Shown here in pieces: positions 1-8,388 of a stretch of 15,765 nt of DNA. The position numbers were made by a program, and so were the translations under genes. The stretch comes from JAGVMG01 sp964461105. Its GTDB lineage: Bacteria; Chlamydiota; Chlamydiia; Chlamydiales; Rhabdochlamydiaceae. The notes beneath the pieces are model-generated. The model was not told the origin of the DNA. It did not search any database and was given only the letters and a program-made list of their open reading frames with translations. Position 1 is the first letter of the stretch, and each line of letters begins with the position of its first letter. The stretch covers positions 1 through 15,765 of the forward strand of contig CAYWSY010000045.1 of the NCBI GenBank assembly GCA_964461105.1, given 5' to 3'.

Positions 1-90
1 CTGCGGGAGCTTTCAATTCAGTCCTTTAGGGTGCCTTTGAACCGGAAGGGGTATACACCGCCCATTTTTTACACCTCTGAGCTTTTATGA
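1..90 (+). CDS. 3' end of an unidentified upstream gene (partial)
   Basis: The first frame is open from the window edge through 29 codons to a TGA at 88-90, while the other two + frames are stopped within the first 40 bases. The residues end in NRKGYTPPIFYTSELL, which I do not recognise. Its TGA overlaps the ATG of the transporter gene at 87 as ATGA, a classic translational-coupling joint, and the transporter has no Shine-Dalgarno of its own. An open stretch this short can arise by chance, so the call rests mainly on the ATGA junction. If real, it is the upstream member of the two-partner secretion operon. Confidence 0.4.
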   Translation: MRELSIQSFRVPLNRKGYTPPIFYTSELL

Positions 91-1739
91 AAATGAAATA
101 CGCGCTCGCCGTTCTTCTGACCCAAGGAACCCTTAGTTTTGCTAACACAGCTTCCTCTACAGAACAGGTGACCCCATCGATTTTAATTAAAGGGATTGTG
201 CTCTTAGGCCCCTTAGCACCGGAGCTCACCGCTGAAGAGTTAAAAAGTGTTAGAGGCATTAAGGTTATCGGCTTAAAGGTTCCAGGTTCTCAAGCAAAAC
301 TTGAAAGCTCCCTTATGGAGTTCACTAAAAAGAATACGCTTAATGTCGATACAATCAAACTCATCCAATCACGAATTAAAGGCTTTTACGAAAAGCAAGA
401 GCATCCTTTTGTTCTCATTCAAGTTCCTAAGCAGGATGTTACAGGAGGGGTACTTCAATTTAGAATCATCGAAAGTCGTATTGGTCAAGTCACCATTGAG
501 GGCAACGAGTGGCACTCAACTAGGGTTTTAAAACAATTTCTTGGAGTTGAGCCTGGAGAAGAGCTCGATCAATCCAAGTTAATGCAAAACCTCAATTTCA
601 TTAACCAAGATCCTTTCTTACAAGCAGACTTGGTCTATGCTCAAGGAGCACAAGACTACACCACTGACATCACCCTCGCAGTAAAAGAGAGGGATCAAAT
701 CCAACTCTATGCTGGATTGGATAATTATGGGGTTGAAACTGTAGGGAGAAATCGGTGGTTCATGGGCTTTAACTGGGGCAATGCCTTTGGACTTGGACAT
801 ACCCTTGCCTATCAGTACACAGCCTCTTGGCACCGCAAACAATTTCAAGGGGTCACCGCCCAATACATCGCTCCGTTAACTTGGCACCATATCTTAAATG
901 TCTATGGGGGCTTTTCTGTTGTTAATCCCCATTTTAGCTTTCCTGCGGCAATTAACCACGGATGGAGCGCACAGGCAAGTGTGCGCTATCAAATCCCTTT
1001 GCACCTCTCCTCTTCCCTTTCACATAACATCATCGTGGGTGGAGATTTTAAACGGACAAATAATACCTTCGAGTTTTCTGACAATTCACCTAGAGCGGGT
1101 CAAAATGTTAACCTGACTCAAGCGGTTGTCGAATATAAAGGGTCTTACGGTCAAAATTCTTATCAACTTGATTTTGATGGGAGCCTTTTCTGGTCTCCTG
1201 GAGAGTGGGTTGCAGATCAAACTAACCATGATTATGAGTCACTGCGAAGGGGGGGAAGTCACTCGTGGGTCTATTTCAGAGGAGCTCTTTCCTATCTACA
1301 ACGCCTCCCTGCCAATTGGGCCTTCTATCTTTTAAGCCGCGGTCAGGTCTCCTCTCAAAATCTTCTGCCAAGTGAACAATACGGGATTGGGGGCTACGAT
1401 ACGGTACGCGGCTATGAACAAAGAACCCTCAATAAAGACACTGCCTTTCTAACAACAATTGAGATCCGTTCGCCTCAAATTAGCTTTGCTAATCATTGGT
1501 GCAAAGATTGTGTCGATGGATTGCAATTCTTAGCATTCCTTGATTATGGCTGGGGAACTGATCACAAAGCTGAGATTCGAGGTCATAAGACGGATTACCT
1601 CCTTGGAGTAGGTCCTGGAATACGCTATGCCTATAGCACCAATTTAACTGTTCAATTTGATGTTGGCGTAAAATTACACAAAAAACATTTCAACGGCGGT
1701 CTTGCGATGATCAATTTTAGTGTCATCGGAAGCTTTTAA
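87..1739 (+). CDS. Two-partner secretion outer-membrane transporter, TpsB (ShlB/FhaC/HecB family)
   Basis: TpsB proteins are Omp85-superfamily 16-strand barrels that export one partner TpsA protein across the outer membrane. At 550 residues this is the usual family length. Residues 1-19 form a signal peptide (hydrophobic ALAVLLTQGTLSFA). Residues about 31-132 match the ShlB-type POTRA domain, ending in the typical GGVLQFRIIESRIG, and about 133-205 form a second POTRA. The rest is amphipathic beta strands. The lid-loop tetrad VRGY, conserved across Omp85/FhaC proteins, is at 440-443, and the last residue is Phe, as in outer-membrane barrels. An unusual CxxC (Cys472, Cys475) lies between late barrel strands. 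ATG 87 overlaps the preceding stop; ATG 93 is an alternative. The putative substrate gene follows directly, so the pair is probably one operon. Confidence 0.93.
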   Translation: MKMKYALAVLLTQGTLSFANTASSTEQVTPSILIKGIVLLGPLAPELTAEELKSVRGIKVIGLKVPGSQAKLESSLMEFTKKNTLNVDTIKLIQSRIKGFYEKQEHPFVLIQVPKQDVTGGVLQFRIIESRIGQVTIEGNEWHSTRVLKQFLGVEPGEELDQSKLMQNLNFINQDPFLQADLVYAQGAQDYTTDITLAVKERDQIQLYAGLDNYGVETVGRNRWFMGFNWGNAFGLGHTLAYQYTASWHRKQFQGVTAQYIAPLTWHHILNVYGGFSVVNPHFSFPAAINHGWSAQASVRYQIPLHLSSSLSHNIIVGGDFKRTNNTFEFSDNSPRAGQNVNLTQAVVEYKGSYGQNSYQLDFDGSLFWSPGEWVADQTNHDYESLRRGGSHSWVYFRGALSYLQRLPANWAFYLLSRGQVSSQNLLPSEQYGIGGYDTVRGYEQRTLNKDTAFLTTIEIRSPQISFANHWCKDCVDGLQFLAFLDYGWGTDHKAEIRGHKTDYLLGVGPGIRYAYSTNLTVQFDVGVKLHKKHFNGGLAMINFSVIGSF

Positions 1740-1741
1740 TT

Positions 1742-1746
1742 GAAGG
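1742..1746 (+). promoter_or_regulatory. Ribosome binding site that sets the tpsA start
   Basis: GAAGG lies 8 bases before the ATG at 1755. An in-frame TTG at 1740 would place the site inside the coding sequence and leave it without any binding site, so 1755 is preferred. Confidence 0.7.
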
Positions 1747-1754
1747 ATAAAAAA

Positions 1755-4700
1755 ATGAATCAGTTTACACAGTACATTATGTGTACTCCCCTTCTCCTCT
1801 CTTCTCTTTTGAGCGCAGGCGATTTTGAAGTGATTTCAGGCTCCGCTACAGCGTCGACTCAAGGCTCTCACACCGTGATTGAAAATTCTCCTCAAGCCAT
1901 TTTACATTGGGATAACTTCTCCATCTCAGCTCAAGAGAGTCTGCATTTTTCCCAACAAAATGCAGCTTCAAGTGTTTTGAATCGAGTTACAGGAAAAGAA
2001 TTAAGCGCTCTTATGGGAACGCTCACTTCCAACGGAAAGGTCTACCTCATCAATCCTCAAGGAGTGGTCATCGGCCCCAATGCCTATATTGAAACAGCAG
2101 GATTTATTGCGTCTACCTCGGATATTTTAAATGCAGATTTCCTCAAAGGCAAAGAGCTCCTTTTTAATCTCCCTGGAGATGGTAAGATTACAAACCAAGG
2201 GATGATCCACTGCCCAGAAGGGGATATTTTTCTCATTGCAAAAGAAATTAGCAATGAGGGGAATTGCACAGGAAACTATGTGGGCATGGCCTCAGGAACT
2301 CAGGTGCTGATTCGGCCAGAGGGAGAACAACGCGTGTATATCCGCTGTGAGCCGCTCGAGTCAGGGGAAATCGATCACACAGGCACCCTTCAAGCACTTG
2401 CAATCGAACTGAAGAGCTCAAGCCCCTACGATAAAGCGATCCGAATGGGTGGCAGCGCAGAAGTGCTCTGCTTTACTCAAGAAGGGGGCAAGATCATTCT
2501 ATCTGCAGAACAGGGAGGCGTTCAGGTCGATGGGAATTTAGTTGCCGCATCTGGACAGATCCAAGTGCTTGGTAAAGAGATTCAAATAGATTCGAGCGCA
2601 GATCTCAATGTCTCTGGAAAATCAGGAGGCTCGATCTTTGTTGGAGGGGGAAGCCGTGGACAAGATCCCAATCTCTTTAATGCAACTAATGTAACCGTTG
2701 ATTCTGGCGCCAAGCTCTCTGCAAATGCAAGTGACGGAGATGCTGGGAGAGTGATCATCTGGGCCAACCAGGTCACCGACTTTAATGGACATATCGACGC
2801 CCAGGCTCTTGGGGCTAAAGGAAATGGTGGATTTGCTGAGATCTCCGCTCTAGAAGGATTGAGGGTAAATGACCATCCTGACTTAAGATCAATCGGTGGA
2901 ACTGCTGGCTTGCTGCTGCTTGATCCGGGAGCTGTTGCCATTGTATCTGGAGGAAATGTTCCTCCTCCTGTGACGTTAAATACATTTAACGATAGCTGGA
3001 TCTCTGCTCAGTTAGGAATCGGCTCTCTTACCATCGATACTGCAAATTCAACCGTTGGATCTCCCTTTGACATCACAGTTAATACAGGCACGATCATTAC
3101 GTGGAGCACGAATACGACACTTACTCTCAACGCTAGCAACCAAATCTTCTTTAATGGAGCAATTACAAACACAGCTAATGGGAATCTAGCCGCTTTAGGA
3201 GCAGCTGGGATCAGATTATCCAGTGCATCTGCTTGTAGTTTCACATTTCAAGATGGCACAATCAGTTTAACAGGCCTTACAAATGGAATTCTTGGAAGTG
3301 CTGGATCTGCGCTCAGCACAACAAACGGAACGATTTTCCTCAATGGACAGGCAAATCAAGGGGCCTTTTCCAATTATGGAATTGAATTTAATTTCGGCCT
3401 TTCCACGATTTCTACAATCGATGGCCATATCCATCTTAATGCAGAGATCTCTGGAAATGGAACTGCAGTAAACCAAATCGGGCAAGCTCTTTTCTTCGTA
3501 GGTCTCTCAAGTACTGGAACCGGATCGATAACACTTAACTCTACACTCACTAACCTTTCAGGTGGACCTGGAGTAAATACGTTTGGAATCACATTTGGTG
3601 GAGGCTTTAGTTCGGTAACAGTTCATGACGGAAATCTGAATATCAACGCCAACACAATTGAAGGGCTTGCTATAAATGTTAATTCCCCCTTGACCTCTAC
3701 CGGCACAGGAAACATTATTATTAATGGAAGTTCTTTAGGGCCAGATACAGCTCTTAACGCATATGGAATCAACATTGCAAGTGCAGGATCAATTGCATCA
3801 AATGGCACTGGGGGCATCTTCCTTAATGGGGTTTGCGGCAATTCTACTACACTTGGAGGGACAGGCGTTTTAACGCAAGGCCCCATCACTTCAGTCAGCG
3901 GTCCTATTGTCGTGAGTGGCAGCGCTTTAGGAACCTCTTCAAATCAGTTTGGAATCCACCTCAATCGAGCTGTTACAGCAACTGGATCCGCTTCAATTGA
4001 CTTAATTGGGACTGCAAACTCAAGCGCAACAGGGAGCGTTGGGATTCAATGTGATGGAAATGCCCCGTTTCTTTCTGTCTCCTCTGTTGATGGAAACATC
4101 ACAATGACAGGCTCTGGAAATACCTCTGGCATTTCGATGTTACAGAATAATACCCTAACCCCTTCGGTCTCGACCACTGGCACGGGTTCAATTAGCATCA
4201 ATACAGTGAATTCAAGCGACTTTCTCTTTGGCCCTGCAGCAAATATTTTTGCACAAGGGACAGGCTCTCTTGCAATCACATGCGACCGAGATCTGATCAT
4301 GCAAGGTTCGGGTGCAAATGGAGATACGATCATTCAACACAATACGGGAATGGCAGTATTTTCAATTGCTCGCAATCTCATTATGTATAGTGAACAAACA
4401 GGAGGCACTACGCACTTCTGTACCATTAGACCTGGAATTGCAGCATCCCTTCTCTTTACAAATATTGGGGGAGATTTAATTTTACAAAGCCAGCCACGAC
4501 AAAACACAGCAGGCGTTGATCCTATTCAGATTGGGTCTCCTTCTTCTGGAGCCTCAGGCAACATCCACTTTGCCCGCATCGGTGGCAGTGTTCAACTCAA
4601 TTGCACAGATGAATCTGGCTACATCATCATTGGTCACGGTGGTCCCTTTATCGGAAGCTTTACTTACAACGGCAACATTTTAATTCAAAGTGTCGGAAAT

Positions 4701-5519
4701 ATCACTCTTACAGGCGCAACAGTTCCCAATGCAATTGCTGGAACAGTTGGGTTTGCTCAAATTGGCCACATGGGATCTAATTCATCAATGGGAGGAAATA
4801 TCTCAGTAAGCTCTCAAGGTTCGATTAATGTCCTTGGAGGTTCCATAGCGTCTACCGCTTATGCCCAAATCGGACATGGAGCGCCTTTACCTACCGTTAA
4901 TACAATTGGCGCTTGTACAATGAATGTCCAAGCTGGAACTGACATCAGGATTTTTTCATCCACTGCAGATGCCTTAATTGTTAATGGCAGCGCAATTCCA
5001 GGAAGTGGAAATCTGACACTTGTAGCCGATAATCTATTTCCATCTCCTCCAGGTGCAGGCTTCGGGAGATTTAATTTTGGCTCCACACTCTCTGCTACGG
5101 GCAAGCTTAAAATCTACACCTCCGCTCAATCCCTAAACTATATCATTCCAGGTACACTTATTAATGGGGCTCCCTTTTTCCCAGGTGCACTTTACAAAAA
5201 CAGCTCCACAGAAGAGTGGGGAATCTGGTTTCCAGATGGAAGTTACGGAAGCGAGCCCTTTAAATTTTATTACAAAGATGACTTCTTTGGGATCCCAGCT
5301 GAACTTGTAATTGCAAATATGGGCTCTCTCACAGATCTATTACCCGTTCTAGCTACACGAGAATTTAACGATCAGTTCTTAAATGCTTGCGGGGTTTGGA
5401 AGAAAAAGCTCTTCTACTGTGATATCGAAAACGCACCCATTCTATCAAAAAATTGGACTGATTCTGCAAATCAGCTCAACCTAGAACTCATTGTTCAAAA
5501 TGATCTAGCAGAGAATTAA
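1755..5519 (+). CDS. Two-partner secretion exoprotein, TpsA (filamentous haemagglutinin family)
   Basis: A secreted adhesin-like beta-helix protein of 1254 residues and the presumed cargo of the adjacent TpsB. Residues 1-21 are a signal peptide (TPLLLSSLLSA). The TPS secretion domain follows, with VLNRVTG at 74-80 and INPQGVVIG at 99-107, the counterpart of the NPNG/NPNL signature, then GFIAS at 116-120. Residues about 240-400 carry HMW1/EtpA-like wording: SIFVGGG, GRVIIWANQVTDFNG, GGFAEIS and LLLDPG. After that come low-complexity Gly/Ser/Thr/Asn rungs (498-844) and three IGHxG repeats (959-1042). The C terminus has Cys1212 and Cys1222, suggesting a disulfide loop. Target and function (adhesion, toxin delivery) cannot be read from the sequence; no toxin domain is visible. 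It ends 5 bases from the convergent radC stop. Confidence 0.92.
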   Translation: MNQFTQYIMCTPLLLSSLLSAGDFEVISGSATASTQGSHTVIENSPQAILHWDNFSISAQESLHFSQQNAASSVLNRVTGKELSALMGTLTSNGKVYLINPQGVVIGPNAYIETAGFIASTSDILNADFLKGKELLFNLPGDGKITNQGMIHCPEGDIFLIAKEISNEGNCTGNYVGMASGTQVLIRPEGEQRVYIRCEPLESGEIDHTGTLQALAIELKSSSPYDKAIRMGGSAEVLCFTQEGGKIILSAEQGGVQVDGNLVAASGQIQVLGKEIQIDSSADLNVSGKSGGSIFVGGGSRGQDPNLFNATNVTVDSGAKLSANASDGDAGRVIIWANQVTDFNGHIDAQALGAKGNGGFAEISALEGLRVNDHPDLRSIGGTAGLLLLDPGAVAIVSGGNVPPPVTLNTFNDSWISAQLGIGSLTIDTANSTVGSPFDITVNTGTIITWSTNTTLTLNASNQIFFNGAITNTANGNLAALGAAGIRLSSASACSFTFQDGTISLTGLTNGILGSAGSALSTTNGTIFLNGQANQGAFSNYGIEFNFGLSTISTIDGHIHLNAEISGNGTAVNQIGQALFFVGLSSTGTGSITLNSTLTNLSGGPGVNTFGITFGGGFSSVTVHDGNLNINANTIEGLAINVNSPLTSTGTGNIIINGSSLGPDTALNAYGINIASAGSIASNGTGGIFLNGVCGNSTTLGGTGVLTQGPITSVSGPIVVSGSALGTSSNQFGIHLNRAVTATGSASIDLIGTANSSATGSVGIQCDGNAPFLSVSSVDGNITMTGSGNTSGISMLQNNTLTPSVSTTGTGSISINTVNSSDFLFGPAANIFAQGTGSLAITCDRDLIMQGSGANGDTIIQHNTGMAVFSIARNLIMYSEQTGGTTHFCTIRPGIAASLLFTNIGGDLILQSQPRQNTAGVDPIQIGSPSSGASGNIHFARIGGSVQLNCTDESGYIIIGHGGPFIGSFTYNGNILIQSVGNITLTGATVPNAIAGTVGFAQIGHMGSNSSMGGNISVSSQGSINVLGGSIASTAYAQIGHGAPLPTVNTIGACTMNVQAGTDIRIFSSTADALIVNGSAIPGSGNLTLVADNLFPSPPGAGFGRFNFGSTLSATGKLKIYTSAQSLNYIIPGTLINGAPFFPGALYKNSSTEEWGIWFPDGSYGSEPFKFYYKDDFFGIPAELVIANMGSLTDLLPVLATREFNDQFLNACGVWKKKLFYCDIENAPILSKNWTDSANQLNLELIVQNDLAEN
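3246..4286 (+). repeat. Degenerate tandem beta-helix repeats coded within tpsA
   Basis: About twelve copies of a short segment with the pattern G-x-[IL]-x-[LIV]-[NTS] recur between residues 498 and 844. Examples are DGTISLTG, NGTIFLNG, DGHIHLNA, TGTGSITLNS, DGNLNINA, TGTGNIIING, DGNITMTG and TGTGSISIN. Spacing is roughly 26-37 residues. Copies introduced by DG and by TGTG tend to alternate, and GI-containing segments (YGIEF, FGITF, YGINI, FGIHL) fall between them. This is the pattern expected of stacked beta-helix rungs. Conservation is at protein rather than DNA level. Confidence 0.7.
4629..4880 (+). repeat. Three IGHxG repeats coded within tpsA
   Basis: IGHGG (from residue 959), QIGHMG (from 1002) and QIGHGA (from 1038) recur at 44- and 36-residue spacing. 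Each is followed by a proline/serine-rich turn and then a GNI-type strand. QIGHGG-like repeats are a recurrent feature of large bacterial haemagglutinin-like proteins, here placed just before the C-terminal segment. Confidence 0.65.
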
Positions 5520-5524
5520 ACCAT

Positions 5525-6226
5525 TTAATACTTCATGCGAGCAGGGATAAATCCTTTCTCGCAAAGCGAAGTGAACCGATGGGGACACACAATGAGATGA
5601 TCATCAATAGAAATACCCATCGTGCGACCAGCAAAAATTAAGTGACGTGTAAGGGTTAAATCAGCTTCAGATGGTGTTGGATCCCCGCTGGGGTGATTAT
5701 GCGCAAGAATCAAACTATGAGCTTTATAACGGACGGCAGGAAAAAACACTTCGCGAGGATGAACTAAAACTTCAGATAATGTTCCCTTAGCAACAACTTC
5801 TTGATGAATCAAACAGCCGCGCACATCGCGCAACAACACTAAAAGGACCTCCTGCTTTTCTTGTATGAGGTCAGGAAGCGCCAATGCATAAGCTTGCTCT
5901 GGAGATCCAATCTGGGTCTTATCGGGAGCTTCTTGGTATTTACACTTGAGAGCAATGCCGAAGACTGCCTTAAGTTGAATCGCTTTCGCTTTCCCAATCC
6001 CTTTAATTTGCATCAATTCAACAACAGAGGCTTCCAACAAGCGCTCTAAACTACCAAAGCGCACAAGGATCTCTCGACTTAAATCAAGAACGGAGTTGCC
6101 CTGCGTTCCACTGCCCAAAATAATAGCTAAGAGCTCAGCTACACTGAGCGCTTGAATGCCATGGCGCTCAAGCCTTTCGCGTGGCCTCAGCTCTTTAGGA
6201 AGCTCTCGAATGGCAAAGGAGACCAT
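5525..6226 (-). CDS. radC: RadC-family JAB/MPN domain protein
   Basis: A full-length 233-residue RadC-like protein. The N-terminal half carries the UPF0758 helix-hairpin-helix (IKGIGKAKAIQLKA, about 74-87) preceded by ELLAIILGSGTQG. The C-terminal half is a JAB1/MPN domain with an intact JAMM metal site: Glu152 in GTLSEVLVHPREVF, and His176, His178 and Asp182 in HNHPSGD. The family is called a DNA repair protein by history, but its biochemical role is unsettled; a metal-dependent hydrolase fold is what the sequence supports. ATG 6226 is chosen over the TTG just before it because GAGG (6235-6238) sits 8 bases upstream of ATG. The start is only 5 bases after the hflX stop, so it is probably the last gene of that operon. 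Confidence 0.92.
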   Translation of the reverse strand: MVSFAIRELPKELRPRERLERHGIQALSVAELLAIILGSGTQGNSVLDLSREILVRFGSLERLLEASVVELMQIKGIGKAKAIQLKAVFGIALKCKYQEAPDKTQIGSPEQAYALALPDLIQEKQEVLLVLLRDVRGCLIHQEVVAKGTLSEVLVHPREVFFPAVRYKAHSLILAHNHPSGDPTPSEADLTLTRHLIFAGRTMGISIDDHLIVCPHRFTSLCEKGFIPARMKY

Positions 6227-6231
6227 CAATC

Positions 6232-7533
6232 TTACCTCAATAAAAAGGGGTGCACCTTGTATTCAAGCCGTGCGGGGATTTCCGCTTCAATGAGAATGTC
6301 ATTTTCTTCATACTCGCAGCTAATCACCCGCCCCTCGCGCATGAGTTCACTGACAAGCACATAATGGCTTTGAGGGATCCTTGCTTTGATGCACTTACGC
6401 AAAAGAGAGATCTCTTGGGTCATCAACTCAAGCAGCTGATCAAATCCAGTTCCATGTAACGCGGAAATCGCTACTGTCTTGGGATATTTAACGCGCAATT
6501 TTTGCAGGATGATCGGATTCTCGCACTGATCCATCTTATTCAAGACGGTGATCGTCGGCCTTCCAACAGCACCAAGCTCATTTAAAACCTGGACTGTTTC
6601 TTCTGCTTGACTCTCCGCTTGAGGATGACTTGCATCAATCAGATGAAGCAAAATATCTGTATGGATCGCCTCTTCCAGCGTGCTCTTAAATGCAGCAACA
6701 AGCGTGTGAGGGATTTTGCGAATAAATCCGACAGTATCGATGAGCAGAATCTCTTGCCGATTAGGCAGTTGAAATTTGCGTGTTGTCGTATCCAAGGTTG
6801 CAAACAGCTTATCCTCTGCAAGCACATTCGCCTGCGTGAGCGCATTGAGAAGAGTCGACTTACCCGCGTTTGTATACCCCACAATCGCAAACGTAGGAAT
6901 GCCCGTACGCTGGCGCAAGACCCGCTGAGTGATCCGCTGTTCTGCAACATCCTCAATCTCCTTTTGGAGCCTGTCGAGTTTGCGACGCAAAATCCGTCTA
7001 TCGATCTCAATCTGCTTCTCTCCTTCCCCTTTGAGGTGGGCTCCACCCCCTGATGCAGATTGACGGGAAAGGTGGGTCCACATTCTGCGTAGTCGTGGAA
7101 ACTGATATTTAATTTTAGCAAGTTCGATTTGAAGACGTGCCTCACGCGAGCGTGCTCGCTGCGCAAACACTTCGATAATTAATTCTGTGCGGTCGATCAC
7201 AGGGCGTTTAAACACCTTCTCCAAATTGCGCTGCTGATGAGGAGAGATCTCATCATCGAAAATAATCACCTCAGCTTTAAGCTCATCTGCCTTGTGTAAG
7301 AGTTCCTCAATTTTCCCTGAACCAATATAAGTGGCAGCATCGAGTCTTTTAATTGGGCATGGGATTTGCGCCACGACAGCCATTCCAAAAGTTTCACATA
7401 GCCGCTCTAATTCACTTAAATGTTCTTCACATTCAGGTTTATCTTCAGTTGCATGATACACTCCCACAAGAAAAGCACTATGGAATAACTTGAGCTCAAA
7501 AGGAGCTGATGGATCAATTCTCTCTTCTGTCAT
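6232..7533 (-). CDS. hflX: GTPase HflX
   Basis: A 433-residue ribosome-associated GTPase, known in other bacteria to bind the 50S subunit and rescue or recycle stalled ribosomes. The N-terminal HflX domain spans about 20-205, with the glycine-rich linker SGGGAHLKGEGEKQIEIDRR at about 161-180 that is typical of the family. The G domain shows G1 GYTNAGKST (219-227), a switch I/G2 stretch TLDTTTR (about 246-252), G3 DTVGF (266-270), G4 NKMD (332-335) and G5 SALHG (357-361). All nucleotide-binding motifs are intact. A short C-terminal beta-rich domain follows. Its ATG overlaps the stop of the PhnP-like gene as ATGA, and radC follows 5 bases after its stop, pointing to coupled expression. As I recall, hflX and a phnP-like gene are also neighbours in Chlamydia. 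Confidence 0.96.
   Translation of the reverse strand: MTEERIDPSAPFELKLFHSAFLVGVYHATEDKPECEEHLSELERLCETFGMAVVAQIPCPIKRLDAATYIGSGKIEELLHKADELKAEVIIFDDEISPHQQRNLEKVFKRPVIDRTELIIEVFAQRARSREARLQIELAKIKYQFPRLRRMWTHLSRQSASGGGAHLKGEGEKQIEIDRRILRRKLDRLQKEIEDVAEQRITQRVLRQRTGIPTFAIVGYTNAGKSTLLNALTQANVLAEDKLFATLDTTTRKFQLPNRQEILLIDTVGFIRKIPHTLVAAFKSTLEEAIHTDILLHLIDASHPQAESQAEETVQVLNELGAVGRPTITVLNKMDQCENPIILQKLRVKYPKTVAISALHGTGFDQLLELMTQEISLLRKCIKARIPQSHYVLVSELMREGRVISCEYEENDILIEAEIPARLEYKVHPFLLR
6235..6238 (-). promoter_or_regulatory. Ribosome binding site of radC, inside the hflX tail
   Basis: On the - strand, GAGG in the last sense codons of hflX is followed by 8 bases and the ATG at 6226. This favours ATG over the adjacent TTG and implies coupled translation of the two genes. 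Confidence 0.6.
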
Positions 7534-8315
7534 ATCATCTCAAATGTAATTTCTAACCCGTCAAAACCTAACCGAATATCATCAGGTAAGATCGCATGCG
7601 TGGCCTGATGATCAAGATCATGTGCGATATGTGTCAAATAGGTTTGTTTTGCCCCCACCAGCCGAGCAAAAGCCACAGCCTCATCGATACTAAAGTGCAT
7701 CCGAGTGGGCACTTCACGTAGCGCGCTTACAATTAAGGTTTTGACTCCCTTCAAAGCAATGAGTAATTCCTCTGAATATTCACGAATATCTGAAACATAC
7801 GCAAGCGTTCCAATGCGATACCCTGTGACTTTTGTCTCTGCTTGAGAAAACGTCATGTATTGAAACTTGACACCCTGGAAATCGATAAACCCAAAATCGT
7901 CAGGAAGGAGATGAAAATCAAGCTGAGCTGTAAGGCTCTTTCCCTCTTCTCTCGGCCTAAAGATGTAATGATAGCGAGCTCTTAGCTCCTCCATGGTGTC
8001 TTGTGATAAAAGACAAGGCAATGGTTTTTTTTGGATTAAGTAGTAAATCCGCAAATCATCGAGCCCCCCCACATGATCAAAGTGGTGATGGGTGAGCAAC
8101 ACGCCATCAAGTCGTTGTACCGAAAAGCGCAAAGCTTGCTCTCGAAAATCTGGCCCCGCATCAATCAAAAAAACTTTATCTGCTAATGTGATCAGTCCTG
8201 CCGACCGCTTCCGGCAATTGACAGCTAGCTGAGAATGGCACACAGAGCATGGACAGCCGATGACGGGAACCCCCATCGACCCCCCTGTCCCTAAAAATAA
8301 AAAACGTCCTTGCAT
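7530..8315 (-). CDS. PhnP-like metallo-beta-lactamase-fold hydrolase
   Basis: A 261-residue metallo-hydrolase of the PhnP subgroup (E. coli PhnP is a cyclic phosphodiesterase). The N terminus has LGTGGSMGVP and a structural zinc knuckle Cys21, Cys23, Cys26, the same numbers as in E. coli PhnP. The active-site motif THHHFDH gives His76, His78, Asp80 and His81, again at PhnP numbering. YVSD supplies Asp176, and LTHIAH near the end supplies His229 and His232, spaced like the last active-site His and the fourth knuckle ligand in PhnP. The position where the family has its motif-3 His, seven residues before GYR, appears to be Gln158. There is no phosphonate pathway context here, so the substrate is unknown; tRNA or cyclic-phosphate chemistry is possible. 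Stop overlaps the hflX start. Confidence 0.88.
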   Translation of the reverse strand: MQGRFLFLGTGGSMGVPVIGCPCSVCHSQLAVNCRKRSAGLITLADKVFLIDAGPDFREQALRFSVQRLDGVLLTHHHFDHVGGLDDLRIYYLIQKKPLPCLLSQDTMEELRARYHYIFRPREEGKSLTAQLDFHLLPDDFGFIDFQGVKFQYMTFSQAETKVTGYRIGTLAYVSDIREYSEELLIALKGVKTLIVSALREVPTRMHFSIDEAVAFARLVGAKQTYLTHIAHDLDHQATHAILPDDIRLGFDGLEITFEMI

Positions 8316-8388
8316 AAAATCTTCTAAATTAACGGTGAACCACAGATGTTATGGAAAGAAGAAGTTCTTGAGAAGCATAAAACAAGAA

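Noticed and set aside
2582..2941. A - strand open frame of 119 codons inside tpsA
   Set aside because: Antisense to the conserved GRVIIWAN/LLLDPG region; Pro- and Ser-rich shadow of Gly/Asp-rich coding, with no start signal.
6607..7166. Long open frames of about 150-175 codons on both strands inside hflX
   Set aside because: They overlap the conserved G domain and linker of HflX in other frames, are rich in Arg/Leu/Cys with no family resemblance, and lack ribosome binding sites.
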